Source of the DNA: Rhizobium sp. WSM4643
Lineage (GTDB): Bacteria; Pseudomonadota; Alphaproteobacteria; Rhizobiales; Rhizobiaceae
Direction: 5' to 3'
Length of the DNA stretch: 64,000 bases
NCBI RefSeq assembly: GCF_025152745.1
Contig: NZ_CP104040.1
Location: 558,001 to 622,000, forward strand
Under the pieces are notes generated by a model. The model was not told the origin of the DNA, searched no databases, and saw only the letters and a program-made list of their open reading frames with translations. The position numbers and the translations under genes were made by a program. The stretch's first letter is position 1; each line of letters starts with the position of its first letter. Shown in pieces: positions 18,014 to 27,487 of the stretch.

Positions 18014-18909
18014 CATGGGCCTCCCGAAACGGTTTCCGTCGCCTGGAAATACCAGTCAGGGCGCACGTCGTGAAGAGCTGCCGCCGCATCTTTGGCAGCA
18101 GTTATGCTCGCAAATATGCCGAAACAGGTGGCGCCGGAACCGGACATGCGGGTCAAAAGCGCGCCCTTCGCTTGCAGCATCGCCGAGATCTCCGAAATCT
18201 CGGGCACGAGTTCGCGCGCCGGCGGCTCCAGGTCGTTGCGGGCAGCAGCAATTACGGCGAGCCAGTCGGCAGTCTGAAGCCGGCTCGGTGCCAGGCGCAG
18301 AGCCGGATTGTTTTTCTCCGCCAGCCGGCGGAAGACCTCGGGCGTCGAGACGCCCTTCAGCGGATTGGCGAGCACCATGGCAAAGGCCGGCAGCTCCGGC
18401 ACAGGTTCGAGCTCTTCGCCGATGCCGCGCGCAATCAGCGGCCGGCTCGCAAGGCACATCGGCACGTCGGCGCCGAGCTTCAGGGCGAGAGCTGCGAGCG
18501 CCTCCTCGGGCAATGTCGCGCCCCAGAGCCGCATCAGCCCGCGCAGCGTCGCGGCCGCATCGGCCGAGCCGCCGCCGATGCCGGAGGCAACAGGCAGGTT
18601 CTTTTCCAAATGGATGCGGACGGGGAAGGCGAGGGGACCGATCGCCTCGCGCAGGAGGTCGCGCGCCTGCAGCACCAGGTTGGTGCCGCCATCGCCGGCA
18701 AGTACCTCGCCGAAACGGCCAGACAGAAAAAATTCGTCGGCCGGCGACCGCGTGAAGCCCAGCCGGTCGCCATGATCTGCGAAGGTCACCAGCATATCGA
18801 GCAGATGATAGCCATCCGGCCGCTGGCCCGTCACATGCAGGGCCAGATTGATTTTTGCGCGCGCCTCCTCGGAAACGCTAGAAGCGCCGGTCAGGCCCTC
18901 GTCAGGCAT
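18013..18909 (-). CDS. ispE: 4-diphosphocytidyl-2-C-methyl-D-erythritol kinase
   Basis: A 298-residue GHMP kinase of the MEP isoprenoid pathway, phosphorylating CDP-ME at the 2-position. It has ARAKINLALHVTGQRPDGYH at the N-terminus, the ATP loop LPVASGIGGGSADAAATLR and the C-terminal MSGSGATCFG. It starts six bases after the stop of the upstream TPR gene and overlaps moaB, giving a three-gene operon. A polyprenyl synthase, a later isoprenoid enzyme, lies just beyond. Confidence 0.95.
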   Translation of the reverse strand: MPDEGLTGASSVSEEARAKINLALHVTGQRPDGYHLLDMLVTFADHGDRLGFTRSPADEFFLSGRFGEVLAGDGGTNLVLQARDLLREAIGPLAFPVRIHLEKNLPVASGIGGGSADAAATLRGLMRLWGATLPEEALAALALKLGADVPMCLASRPLIARGIGEELEPVPELPAFAMVLANPLKGVSTPEVFRRLAEKNNPALRLAPSRLQTADWLAVIAAARNDLEPPARELVPEISEISAMLQAKGALLTRMSGSGATCFGIFASITAAKDAAAALHDVRPDWYFQATETVSGGP

Positions 18910-18915
18910 GGCCCG

Positions 18916-20748
18916 TCAGGATTTCTTGTCGACCGGCGGCGGGATGACGGGCGCCGGATCCGGCTGCTTCTTGTCGGCCGCCTTGGCATCGTCGCTGGCG
19001 GGAGGCAGGCCGTTGGCGACCTTGTCCTTGATCTTCGGGATCTCGGTAGCTTCGGGCTCGGAGCTGAGCGCCCGGTTCCACTGGTAGACGGCCTCGAGCT
19101 TGCGGCCGACGCGCCAGTAGGCGTCGCCGAGATGGTCGTTGATCGTCGCGTCGCCGGCCTTGATCTGGGCGGCGCGCTCCAGCTCGTCGACGGCATCATC
19201 GAAGCGGCTGAGGCGGAAATAGGCCCAGCCGAGCGAATCGATGATGTAGCCATCGTCGGGGCGAAGGTCGACGGCCTTCTTGATCATGCCGAGACCTTCG
19301 TCGAGGTTGCGGTTCATGTCGATCCAGGAATAGCCGAGATAGTTCAGCACCTGCGGCTGGTCGGGATTGAGCTCCAGCGCCTTGCGGAAGTTCGGCTCCG
19401 CCTGGTCCCACTTCTTCAGCCGCTCATAGGCAATGCCGCGCTGGAAGAAGACGCTCCAGTTGGCGCGGCCGGGAATGGGGCCGATCGCTTCGACGGCCTT
19501 GTCGTAATTGGCGGCCATTGCCTCGTAGTCCTTGGCGTCGGAGAGCACGCTGCCATAGGCGAGGTAACTGCGGATGTCCTTCGGGTCGGAGGCGATCAGC
19601 GCCTGCAGGTGCTTGCGCGCCTCGTCCACCTTGCCGCCCTGGGCAAGGGCAAGACCGAGCTGCAACTCGGAGATGCGCCGCATCGGCGAATTCTCCGGCA
19701 CCTTCTTGTAGAGCGCGATGGCGCGGTCCATCTGGTTCTGCTTCTCGGCGATGCCGCCGAGCAGCACCAGCGTATCGGCGCTGTTCGGATCGAGCGCATT
19801 GGCCGTCTGCAGGTACAGCGAGACGATGTCCTCGGCGCCGTCGCGGTTCAGCGCCCCGCCGACGGAGAAGAGCACGCCGGCAGCCCCTTCTTCGGCCGTC
19901 TTGACCTGCTGTTCCTGCTTCTCGTTCTTTTCAATGCTGTCGCGCAGCGCGTTCAGCGGCGCATAGTTCGGCAACAGGTTGTCGCCGACGGAAACGGCGT
20001 CGAGCGCCTTCTGCTTGTTGCCTTGTGTTGCTTCGAGGCGGGCAAGCGCCATCACCGCGCGCATGAAGGTATCCGGCGCCGTTGCGCCGCCTTCCTTGTC
20101 GAGCACGGCATCGTTCAGATGCTGACGGGCGGCTTTCACGTCGCCGGTGACGATGGCGATCGCCCCGGCATTGTAATTCTGGAAGATGCGGAACCAGTCC
20201 GGCCCCTTCATCTTCTCGACCATGGTGAGTGCTTCCTTGCCGCGGTCGGCGCCGACGCGGGCCCAGGCGAGCAGCAGGTCGTTCATCATCCGGTCGAGAT
20301 CGTTCGGCCCCTTATATTTCAGGATGGACTCGGCGGTCTTGTAGTCGTCGCGGCGCACGGCATCCATGCCGCGCACGATCGTGGTGATGCGCTCGACGGA
20401 AGGATCGCCTTTCAGGTCGTTGGCATATTTGACGCCCTCCTTGATGTCGCCACTGAGCAGCAGCGAGATCATCAGCCGCTGGCGGATCTCGGGATTGCCT
20501 GGCTCGATCTGCAGCGCCTTCTTGTAGAGCTCGATCGCCGTTTCGTAGTCATGATCGACATCGGCGGTGCGCGCCGCGAGGAAGGCGCCGGAGAAAGTGG
20601 TCACGCTGTCCGCATCAAAGTGAGCGGCCGTACCGGCATCGTCTGCCTTGGCCGCATCCTCGGCGTTCACGCCGCCGACACTGCCCAGCGAAAGGACAGC
20701 TGCAAGCGCTGCGCTCGTAAGAAGACGGATGGCAAGTCTCTGCCGCAT
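18916..20748 (-). CDS. Exported TPR-repeat protein
   Basis: A 610-residue protein with a signal peptide (RLAIRLLTSAALAAVLSLGSVGGVNA) and many tetratricopeptide repeats, clearest at DYETAIELYKKALQIEPGNPE and the C-terminal GWAYFRLSRFDDAVDELERAAQI. The C-terminus is Lys/Pro-rich. ATG 20748 has AAAGG seven bases upstream. TPR proteins of this kind are periplasmic or outer-membrane scaffolds; no specific partner is visible. It is first in the operon with ispE and moaB. Confidence 0.88.
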   Translation of the reverse strand: MRQRLAIRLLTSAALAAVLSLGSVGGVNAEDAAKADDAGTAAHFDADSVTTFSGAFLAARTADVDHDYETAIELYKKALQIEPGNPEIRQRLMISLLLSGDIKEGVKYANDLKGDPSVERITTIVRGMDAVRRDDYKTAESILKYKGPNDLDRMMNDLLLAWARVGADRGKEALTMVEKMKGPDWFRIFQNYNAGAIAIVTGDVKAARQHLNDAVLDKEGGATAPDTFMRAVMALARLEATQGNKQKALDAVSVGDNLLPNYAPLNALRDSIEKNEKQEQQVKTAEEGAAGVLFSVGGALNRDGAEDIVSLYLQTANALDPNSADTLVLLGGIAEKQNQMDRAIALYKKVPENSPMRRISELQLGLALAQGGKVDEARKHLQALIASDPKDIRSYLAYGSVLSDAKDYEAMAANYDKAVEAIGPIPGRANWSVFFQRGIAYERLKKWDQAEPNFRKALELNPDQPQVLNYLGYSWIDMNRNLDEGLGMIKKAVDLRPDDGYIIDSLGWAYFRLSRFDDAVDELERAAQIKAGDATINDHLGDAYWRVGRKLEAVYQWNRALSSEPEATEIPKIKDKVANGLPPASDDAKAADKKQPDPAPVIPPPVDKKS

Positions 20749-20882
20749 TAGGAAACCTTTCTTCGACAGCGTCCCGACAAATGCTGCCGGTCGCAAAACC
20801 AGTTGCGATCACTGATTCACAACAGGATGGCTTTTTTGAAGCGGCGCTGCAAGAAAATCAGCCTGCGATCAAGGACGTTTGA

Positions 20883-21899
20883 TCAATTGACGCGCTCGAT
20901 GCAGAAGTCGATCACTTCCATCAGGGCGGATTTCCAGACCGTATCGGGAAGGGGCGCAAGCGCGTCCCGTGCGATCGTTCCGTAATGGATCGCGCGGCCG
21001 ATCGTGTCGCTGAGCGTGCCATATTTGGTGATCAGCCCCAGCGCTTTTTCCAGATTGGCGTCGGTGCTGTTGCCGGCTTCGATCGCATCGCGCCAGAAGG
21101 CGCGCTCGTCCTCGGTGCCACGGCGATAGGCCAGAATGACGGGCAGGGTGATCTTGCCTTCGCGGAAATCGTCGCCGACATTCTTGCCGAGATCGGCCGC
21201 CTTGCCGCCGTAATCAAGCGCGTCGTCGACGAGCTGGAAGGCGAGCCCAAGATTCATGCCGTAGGATTTCAACGCATTGCGGCCGGACCGGCCGATCTCG
21301 GCGACAATCGGCCCGACTTCGGCGGCAGCGGCAAAGAGGGCCGCCGTCTTGGCGCGAATGACGGAGAGATAATCGTCCTCGGTCGTCTCCATGTTCTTGG
21401 CGACGGAAAGCTGCAACACTTCGCCTTCCGCGATCACGCAAGCCGCGGAAGACAAGACGTCCAGCGCATCGAGCGAGCCGACATCGACCATCATCCGGAA
21501 GGCCTGGCCGAGCAGGAAGTCGCCGACCAGCACGCTTGCCTGGTTGCCCCAGATCATCCTCGCCGTCGATTTGCCGCGGCGAAGATCGCTCTCGTCGACG
21601 ACGTCGTCATGCAGCAGCGTCGCCGTGTGCATGAACTCGACTGAGGTTGCGAGCTTGACGTGGTTTTCGCCCCTGTAGTCGAACAGCGAGGCGGAAGCCA
21701 GCGTCAGCATCGGCCGCAGCCGCTTGCCGCCCGATGAGATCAGATGGTTCGCCACTTCGGGGATCATCTGCACGTCGGAGCCGGCCTTGGACAGAATGAG
21801 CTGGTTCACTCGCTCCATGTCCGCCCTGGTGAGATCGACCAATGGCTTGATGGATGCCAGTTTGTTTTTGCTTTCTTCAAGCGGTATGACCACGCCCAA
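20883..21899 (-). CDS. ispB: Long-chain polyprenyl diphosphate synthase (octaprenyl/decaprenyl type)
   Basis: A 338-residue trans-prenyltransferase that makes the ubiquinone side chain. Both Asp-rich motifs are present: LLHDDVVDESD (D98, D99, D102) and LVDDALDYGG (D225, D226, D229), with GGKRLRPML. No ATG fits; TTG 21899 lies nine bases after AGGAG, and GTG 21893 is the alternative. Chain length cannot be read from sequence; Rhizobium uses ubiquinone-10, so decaprenyl is likely. Confidence 0.93.
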   Translation of the reverse strand: MGVVIPLEESKNKLASIKPLVDLTRADMERVNQLILSKAGSDVQMIPEVANHLISSGGKRLRPMLTLASASLFDYRGENHVKLATSVEFMHTATLLHDDVVDESDLRRGKSTARMIWGNQASVLVGDFLLGQAFRMMVDVGSLDALDVLSSAACVIAEGEVLQLSVAKNMETTEDDYLSVIRAKTAALFAAAAEVGPIVAEIGRSGRNALKSYGMNLGLAFQLVDDALDYGGKAADLGKNVGDDFREGKITLPVILAYRRGTEDERAFWRDAIEAGNSTDANLEKALGLITKYGTLSDTIGRAIHYGTIARDALAPLPDTVWKSALMEVIDFCIERVN

Positions 21900-22007
21900 C
21901 GACCCGGACTCCTGTTCATTCTTTGCATCTGACAATAGAAAGGGGCGATGGACGCGGCAAGGGGTGAATTGTCGCGCTGAGCGAAATTGGAAGGAAAACG
22001 ACGGCAA

Positions 22008-22235
22008 ATGCATGAACTTATCCGCGCCAACGACCCCGTTCTTCTCTCCTATGCCGAGAGTTTGATGAAGGATGCCGGAATTCACTGCTTCATCGCCGAT
22101 CAGGGCATGAGCGTGCTGGAGGGCTCGCTCGGCATGCTGTCGCGCCGCCTGCTGGTGGATGAGGAGATGGCCGATCAGGCGCGCCGCATCCTCATCGATG
22201 CCGGTCTCGGCGGCGAGTTGCGCGAGCGGAAGTGA
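22008..22235 (+). CDS. DUF2007-family small protein
   Basis: A 75-residue protein, typical of the DUF2007 (putative signal-transducing) family: MHELIRANDPVLLSYAESL ... GIHCFIADQGMSVLEGSLG and the ending RRLLVDEEMADQARRIL. It is divergent from the polyprenyl synthase gene and lies six bases before the methyltransferase, probably as an operon. The function of the family is unknown. AAGGAA precedes the ATG. Confidence 0.82.
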   Translation: MHELIRANDPVLLSYAESLMKDAGIHCFIADQGMSVLEGSLGMLSRRLLVDEEMADQARRILIDAGLGGELRERK

Positions 22236-22241
22236 GCTCCG

Positions 22242-23018
22242 ATGACCGGGGAAACCACTGACACCATCGATGCCTTTCATCGCGGCGCCTTCCACGTGAT
22301 GCAGCCGAAGGGCAGGGGCCATCGCTCCGGCATGGATGCGATGCTGCTTGCGGCTCTGGTTGCCGACGATCGCCCGGTCAGGGTTGCCGATCTCGGCGCC
22401 GGCGCCGGTGCCGCCGGTCTTGCCGTCGCCTCACGGCTTGCCAATTCGCAAGTGGTGCTCTTCGAGCGCTCGGCCGAGATGGCCGATTATGCCCGCCGCA
22501 GCATCCTCTTGCCCGACAATGCCCATGTCGCGGGCCGCGTCAGCGTCGTCGAGGCCGATGTGACGCTGACCGCCAGGGCGCGCAACGATGCGGGGCTCAC
22601 CGATGAGAGCTTCCACCACGTCATCATGAACCCGCCCTTCAACGACGCCGGTGATCGGCGCACGCCGGATGCGCTGAAGGCCGAAGCCCATGCGATGACC
22701 GACGGCCTGTTCGAAAGCTGGATCCGCACGGCCGGCGCCATCATGATCCCAGGCGGGCAATTGTCGCTGATCGCCAGGCCTCAGTCGATCGCCGAGATCG
22801 TTGCCGCCTGCGGCCGGCGCTTCGGCGGCATCGAGATCACCGCTATCCACCCGCGTCCGGGTGAAAACGCCGTGCGTATCCTGGTGACTGGTATCAAGGG
22901 ATCGCGGGCGCGGCTGTCGCTGCGTGCGGCCCTCATCATGCACGAAGAGGGGAGCCACAAGTTCTCCCCTCTCGTCGATGATTTCAACAATGGCCGGGCG
23001 GCCTACGCCAGGCTCTAG
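22242..23018 (+). CDS. N6-adenine methyltransferase, TrmN6-like
   Basis: A 258-residue SAM-dependent methyltransferase with the SAM loop ADLGAGAGAAGL (about 49-60) and the N6-adenine catalytic motif NPPF (130-133). The family includes TrmN6 (YfiC), which methylates A37 of tRNA-Val. The substrate here is inferred from the family. It probably forms an operon with the DUF2007 gene. Confidence 0.85.
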   Translation: MTGETTDTIDAFHRGAFHVMQPKGRGHRSGMDAMLLAALVADDRPVRVADLGAGAGAAGLAVASRLANSQVVLFERSAEMADYARRSILLPDNAHVAGRVSVVEADVTLTARARNDAGLTDESFHHVIMNPPFNDAGDRRTPDALKAEAHAMTDGLFESWIRTAGAIMIPGGQLSLIARPQSIAEIVAACGRRFGGIEITAIHPRPGENAVRILVTGIKGSRARLSLRAALIMHEEGSHKFSPLVDDFNNGRAAYARL

Positions 23019-23024
23019 ACTGGC

Positions 23025-23046
23025 GCCACACTTTTCCTGGAATTGC
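23025..23046. repeat. Truncated hairpin-repeat copy
   Basis: ACACTTTTCCTGGAATTGC is the reverse complement of the left half of the unit at 14824. It lies in the 29-base gap between convergent genes. Only half of the hairpin is present. Confidence 0.55.
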
Positions 23047-23047
23047 T

Positions 23048-24388
23048 TCAGCCGGTGACGAAGTCGAAGAGCAGCTTGACGTTCAGCCCTGCAATGACGA
23101 TCGCGATCAGATAGGCGATGCCGCTCAGCCAGCGGGGCGCCACGAGTTCGCCCATCTTGGCCTTGTTGGCGGTAAACATGACAAGCGGGAAGACGGCGAA
23201 GGAAAGCTGCAGGCTGAGTACCACCTGGGTGAGGATCAAAAGCTCCGCCGTGCCCTGGTCGCCATACCAGATGGTGACGATCGCCGCCGGCACGATGGCG
23301 ATGGCGCGGGTGATCAGCCGGCGTATCCATGGCTTCAGCCGGATCTTGAGAAAGCCTTCCATGACGATCTGGCCGGCAAGCGTTGCCGTTACCGTCGAAT
23401 TGAGACCGCAGCAGAGAAGCGCGATGCCGAACAGCGTCGGCGCGATGGCGAGGCCAAGCAGCGGCGACAGCAGCGAATAGGCATCGCCGAGTTCGACGAC
23501 GTCGGTCTTGCCGTGCGCATTGAAGGCGGCGGCCGCCAGGATCAGGATCGAGGCGTTGATCAGCAGCGCGAAACACAGCGCCACCGTCGAGTCGATCGTC
23601 GCAAAGGTCAGCGCCTCCCTCTTTTCGGGAACCGTATGGCCGTAGGCCCGCGTCTGTACGATGCCGGAGTGGAGGTAGAGATTGTGCGGCATGACGGTCG
23701 CGCCGAGAATGCCGAGCGCCAGGTAGAGCATCTCGGGATTGGTGACGATCTCCGTGGTCGGGAAGAAGCCGGTGAGGACGGCACCCCATTGCGGGTCGGC
23801 AAGCAGGATCTGCACGCCGAAGCAGACCGCGATGACGCCGAGCAGCGCGATGATGAAGGCTTCCACCCAGCGGAAGCCGAGCTTCTGCAGGAAGAGGATC
23901 ACGAAGACGTCGAGCGCGGTGATCAGCACGCCGAGTTCGATCGGGATGCCCATCAAGAGGTTGAGGCCGATCGCCGTGCCGATCACCTCGGCGATGTCGG
24001 TGGCGATGATGGCGATTTCCGCAAAAGCCCAGAGCGGCAGCGAGACATATTTCGGAAAGGCGTCGCGGCACGCCTGGGCGAGGTCACGGCCCGACGCGAT
24101 CGCCAGACGCGCGCAGAGCGATTGCAGCACGATGGCCATCAGGTTGGAAAGCAGCGCGACGGTGAGCAGCGCATAGCCGAATTTCGAGCCGCCGGCGAGG
24201 GATGTCGCCCAATTACCGGGGTCCATGTAGCCGACGGCGACCATGTAGCCCGGCCCGGCGAAGGCCGCCGCCCTTCGCCACATCGAGCTGTGACGCCCGG
24301 TTCCGACGGTGCGGTAGACATCGGACAGCGACGCCTCGCCGCGTTCGTGCCGCCAACCGCTCTTTGCATTCGGATTAAGGACGTCCAT
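23048..24388 (-). CDS. mntH: Nramp-family manganese/iron transporter
   Basis: A 446-residue proton-coupled divalent metal importer of the inner membrane. It has the metal-binding DPGN (56-59, [15 protein letters not shown]) in helix 1 and [15 protein letters not shown] in helix 6, plus about eleven membrane helices. These two motifs coordinate Mn2+ in Nramp structures. A Fur/Mur-like dyad lies about 45 bases upstream, suggesting metal control. Confidence 0.93.
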   Translation of the reverse strand: MDVLNPNAKSGWRHERGEASLSDVYRTVGTGRHSSMWRRAAAFAGPGYMVAVGYMDPGNWATSLAGGSKFGYALLTVALLSNLMAIVLQSLCARLAIASGRDLAQACRDAFPKYVSLPLWAFAEIAIIATDIAEVIGTAIGLNLLMGIPIELGVLITALDVFVILFLQKLGFRWVEAFIIALLGVIAVCFGVQILLADPQWGAVLTGFFPTTEIVTNPEMLYLALGILGATVMPHNLYLHSGIVQTRAYGHTVPEKREALTFATIDSTVALCFALLINASILILAAAAFNAHGKTDVVELGDAYSLLSPLLGLAIAPTLFGIALLCCGLNSTVTATLAGQIVMEGFLKIRLKPWIRRLITRAIAIVPAAIVTIWYGDQGTAELLILTQVVLSLQLSFAVFPLVMFTANKAKMGELVAPRWLSGIAYLIAIVIAGLNVKLLFDFVTG

Positions 24389-24431
24389 GCGATTTCCACC
24401 TGTTTTATCGTCAGCGCACTATGACGAATTA

Positions 24432-24452
24432 GAATGATAATGCAAGTCATTC
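24432..24452. promoter_or_regulatory. Fur/Mur-like box upstream of mntH
   Basis: GAATGA-N9-TCATTC, containing GATAATGCAAGTCATT, resembles the 19-bp Fur box (GATAATGATAATCATTATC). In rhizobia the Fur homologue Mur responds to manganese and represses Mn transport genes, which fits the mntH neighbour. The site also lies upstream of the S49 peptidase gene. It is a visual match only. Confidence 0.5.
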
Positions 24453-24571
24453 GCAACAACAAAATCAAACCTGATGTTTTCAGGAACGCGGGGATTGCGT
24501 TTGCCGTTCCAACGCATACATGGATGCCGATCGCGAACTGCGATCGTGCGACCCGAAGCGAAGGATGGGAA

Positions 24572-25432
24572 ATGGCCGGATTCTTGAGAAAACTGCTGCC
24601 GAAACGGTTCCGCAAGGACGGCATCACCATCCCGGTCGTCCGGCTGCAGGGGGCGATCATCAGCGGCGGCGGCCAGTTCCGGCCGACCCTCAATCTCGCC
24701 AATGTCTCTCCGGTTCTGGAAAAGGCCTTCGCTATGAAGGACGCGCCGGCGATTGCCATCTCCATCAATTCACCGGGCGGCTCGCCCGTCCAGTCGCGCT
24801 TGATCTTCACCCGCATTCGCGAGCTCGCCCGCGAGAAGCAGAAGAAGGTTCTGGTCTTCGTCGAGGATGTCGCCGCCTCCGGCGGCTACATGATCGCGCT
24901 GGCCGGCGATGAGATCATTGCCGATGCCACCTCCATCGTCGGCTCGATCGGCGTCGTCTCCGGCGGTTTTGGTTTTCCCGAACTCTTGAAGAAGATCGGC
25001 GTCGAGCGCCGCGTCTATACCGCCGGCGAAAACAAGGTGATCCTCGATCCGTTCCAGCCGGAAAAGGAGAAGGATATCGAGTACCTGAAGAGCCTGCAGC
25101 TCGAAATTCATCAAGTCTTCATCTCCATGGTGCGCGAGCGTCGCGCCGGCAAGCTGACAGACGATGCGACGGTGTTTTCCGGCCTGTTCTGGAGCGGCAC
25201 GCGCGGCTTGGAGCTCGGCCTCATCGATGGCCTCGGCGACATGCGCCAGGAGTTGAAGAGGCGCTACGGCCAGAAGACCAAGCTGGAGCTCGTCACCGCC
25301 GGCCGCGGCCTGTTCGGCCGCCGAATTCCCGGCGTGTCGCCGGTGTCGCTCGAGGGCGCTGCATCCGGTCTCGCAACAGGGCTTGTCGAAGCGGCGGAAG
25401 AGAGAGCATTGTGGAGCCGTTTCGGGCTTTGA
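24572..25432 (+). CDS. S49-family serine peptidase, SppA/SohB-like
   Basis: A 286-residue peptidase. The fold signature INSPGGSPVQSRLIF is followed by the serine nucleophile in VAASGGYMIAL (S103), IVGSIGVVSGGFGFPELL, and a lysine in TAGENKVILDPF (K155) that fits the Ser-Lys dyad. No clear N-terminal membrane helix is seen, unlike E. coli SppA. Rhizobial short S49 proteins lack it too. ATG 24572 has AAGGATGGGA upstream. A small membrane protein follows 18 bases after its stop. Confidence 0.85.
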   Translation: MAGFLRKLLPKRFRKDGITIPVVRLQGAIISGGGQFRPTLNLANVSPVLEKAFAMKDAPAIAISINSPGGSPVQSRLIFTRIRELAREKQKKVLVFVEDVAASGGYMIALAGDEIIADATSIVGSIGVVSGGFGFPELLKKIGVERRVYTAGENKVILDPFQPEKEKDIEYLKSLQLEIHQVFISMVRERRAGKLTDDATVFSGLFWSGTRGLELGLIDGLGDMRQELKRRYGQKTKLELVTAGRGLFGRRIPGVSPVSLEGAASGLATGLVEAAEERALWSRFGL

Positions 25433-25450
25433 AGGGAGCAAGAGAGGGGC

Positions 25451-25642
25451 ATGCCGCAGTTAATTACCATTCTGATCCTGATCTTCTCAGCCTGGTGGCT
25501 CTACCGCCGCTTCGTCTCTGACGCCCGCAAGCTCGCCGAAAAGTCGCGCCGCGCCGAAAAGGAGCGCCAGACCGGCGCGATCGGCACGCTGGTCAAGGAC
25601 CCGGAGACCGGAGAATACCGGCTGAAGCGCGAGGGAGAATAA
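25451..25642 (+). CDS. Small single-pass membrane protein of unknown function
   Basis: A 63-residue protein: an N-terminal helix (LITILILIFSAWWLYRRFV), then a basic region and a soluble tail GTLVKDPETGEYRLKREGE. GAGAGGGGC precedes its ATG. It follows the S49 peptidase on the same strand, so it may be a partner of that enzyme. I do not recognise the family. Confidence 0.72.
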   Translation: MPQLITILILIFSAWWLYRRFVSDARKLAEKSRRAEKERQTGAIGTLVKDPETGEYRLKREGE

Positions 25643-25690
25643 AATTAAGAGCACAAATTAAAGGGTCTCGCCACTGCTCTGCCCCATCCA

Positions 25691-25831
25691 GCATCCTAGA
25701 CCCCTCCCCAACCCCTCCCCACAAGGGGGAGGGACTAACCCGGAGTACCCGCCTCGCTCCTCCTTGAACGTCGAAGATCTGGAAAGCGGGCGCAGCAAGT
25801 TAAGCCCCTCCCTCTGGTGGGGAGGGGTTTT
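25691..25831. repeat. GC-rich inverted-repeat element, second copy
   Basis: Arms CCCCTCCCCACAAGGGGGAG (left) and CCCCTCCCTCTGGTGGGGAG (right) flank about 75 bases. The reverse complement of GCAAGTTAAGCCCCTCCC here matches the left arm at 8995-9023, so the two copies lie in opposite orientation. It sits between the small membrane protein and glyQ. Confidence 0.78.
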
Positions 25832-25921
25832 AGATCTCTCCGCCGCCGCAAAAGTCTTGACCCCTGCCGCCCTCCATGGCACCTGTCGCGCCGATAAATC
25901 CCACGCAATCGGTGCCGTTCG

Positions 25922-26878
25922 ATGTCAGCTATCCCAGACCATATGAACCCGAAGCGCTCCTTTCAGGCGCTGATCCTGACCCTGCATAACTACTGGGCGG
26001 ACAAGGGTTGCGCGGTGCTGCAGCCTTACGACATGGAAGTCGGCGCCGGCACCTTCCATCCGGCCACCACGCTGCGCGCCCTCGGCCCCAAGCCCTGGAA
26101 GGCCGCTTACGTTCAGCCATCCCGCCGCCCCTCCGACGGTCGCTATGGCGAGAATCCGAACCGGCTGCAGCATTATTACCAGTACCAGGTCATCCTGAAG
26201 CCGAACCCGCCAAATCTGCAGGAGCTTTATCTCGGCTCGCTGGCGGCGATCGGTCTCGATCCGCTGCTGCATGATATCCGTTTCGTCGAGGACGATTGGG
26301 AAAGCCCGACGCTCGGCGCCTGGGGCCTCGGCTGGGAATGCTGGTGCGATGGCATGGAAGTCTCGCAGTTCACCTATTTCCAGCAGGTCTGCGGCATCGA
26401 ATGCTCACCCGTCGCGGGCGAACTGACCTATGGTCTCGAACGCCTCGCGATGTATGTCCAGGGCGTCGACAATGTCTATGACCTGAACTTCAACGGCCGC
26501 GACGGCGACGAGAAGATCAGCTATGGCGATGTTTTCCTGCAGGCCGAGCAGGAATATTCGCGCCATAATTTCGAATTCGCCAACACCGAGATGCTGCATC
26601 GCCACTTCGTCGATGCCGAGAAGGAATGCCGGGCGCTGCTCGATGCCGGCGCACCCGGCGACAACGCCAACCAGCGCCTGCACAAATGCGTCTTCCCGGC
26701 CTATGACCAGTGCATCAAGGCTAGCCACGTCTTCAACCTGCTCGATGCCCGCGGCGTCATCTCGGTTACCGAGCGGCAGAGCTACATCCTGCGCGTACGC
26801 ACGCTCGCCAAGGCCTGTGGCGAAGCCTTCCTGCTGACCGATGCCGGCGGCGTCAATCTGGCCAAAGAGGCGGCGTGA
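25922..26878 (+). CDS. glyQ: Glycyl-tRNA synthetase alpha subunit
   Basis: A 318-residue class II aminoacyl-tRNA synthetase catalytic chain. It has the family pattern: [60 protein letters not shown] and [20 protein letters not shown]. It works as an alpha2beta2 enzyme with GlyS, encoded about 10 kb away on the opposite strand. ATG 25922 is used; the ATG at 25943 is also possible. The stop overlaps the next gene by four bases. Confidence 0.97.
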   Translation: MSAIPDHMNPKRSFQALILTLHNYWADKGCAVLQPYDMEVGAGTFHPATTLRALGPKPWKAAYVQPSRRPSDGRYGENPNRLQHYYQYQVILKPNPPNLQELYLGSLAAIGLDPLLHDIRFVEDDWESPTLGAWGLGWECWCDGMEVSQFTYFQQVCGIECSPVAGELTYGLERLAMYVQGVDNVYDLNFNGRDGDEKISYGDVFLQAEQEYSRHNFEFANTEMLHRHFVDAEKECRALLDAGAPGDNANQRLHKCVFPAYDQCIKASHVFNLLDARGVISVTERQSYILRVRTLAKACGEAFLLTDAGGVNLAKEAA

Positions 26879-27426
26879 CGCAACAGCCAGCCAGCCGCAT
26901 CATCCATATCAACGGCTGGCCGGGCACTGGAAAGCTGACCGTCGGCCGCCTGCTGGCGAAGAGGCTCGGCGCGCGGCTCGTTGATAATCACATGCTGCTC
27001 AATCCGGCTGAGGCCCTGTTCTCGCGCAGCGATCCGCTGCACGCATCGCTGCGGGGGCAGATCCGCCAGGCGGTTTTCGATCATGCCGTGCGCGCCGACC
27101 CGGCTGAAAGCTTCGTCTTCACCGATGCCTTGTCGGACGATGCACAAGACACTGCGACGTTTTCCTGGTATCGCGATCTGGCTGCCGCAAGAGGCGCCGA
27201 TCTGGTGGCAATCCTGCTCGATTGCGCCCCGGAAGAGAACGCCAGGCGCCTTGTTTCTCCCGGCCGGTCCGAGGCGCTCAAGCTGACGGATATTGCGGTA
27301 CTGCAACGGCTGCGGGCAAACCAGAGGCTGCTGCGCGGGCTGGCTGAACGCACCGCCGAAATCGACACGACAGGCCTTTTGCCGGAGCAGACGACGGCCC
27401 GAATCCTCGGAGATATCGGCGTTTGA
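26875..27426 (+). CDS. P-loop kinase-like ATPase
   Basis: A 183-residue protein with Walker [10 protein letters not shown] (about 14-22) near the N-terminus, like AAA_33/shikimate-kinase-type small-molecule kinases. There is TDALSD in the middle and a C-terminal R-rich helix. The GTG start overlaps the glyQ stop (GTGA), showing translational coupling. The substrate is unknown. Confidence 0.72.
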   Translation: MTQQPASRIIHINGWPGTGKLTVGRLLAKRLGARLVDNHMLLNPAEALFSRSDPLHASLRGQIRQAVFDHAVRADPAESFVFTDALSDDAQDTATFSWYRDLAAARGADLVAILLDCAPEENARRLVSPGRSEALKLTDIAVLQRLRANQRLLRGLAERTAEIDTTGLLPEQTTARILGDIGV

Positions 27427-27487
27427 CGGCAGCCGGCAAAACCGCTTAGTGTCCGCCCGGACATTACTTCGCTGCGGGGGATTCGCG

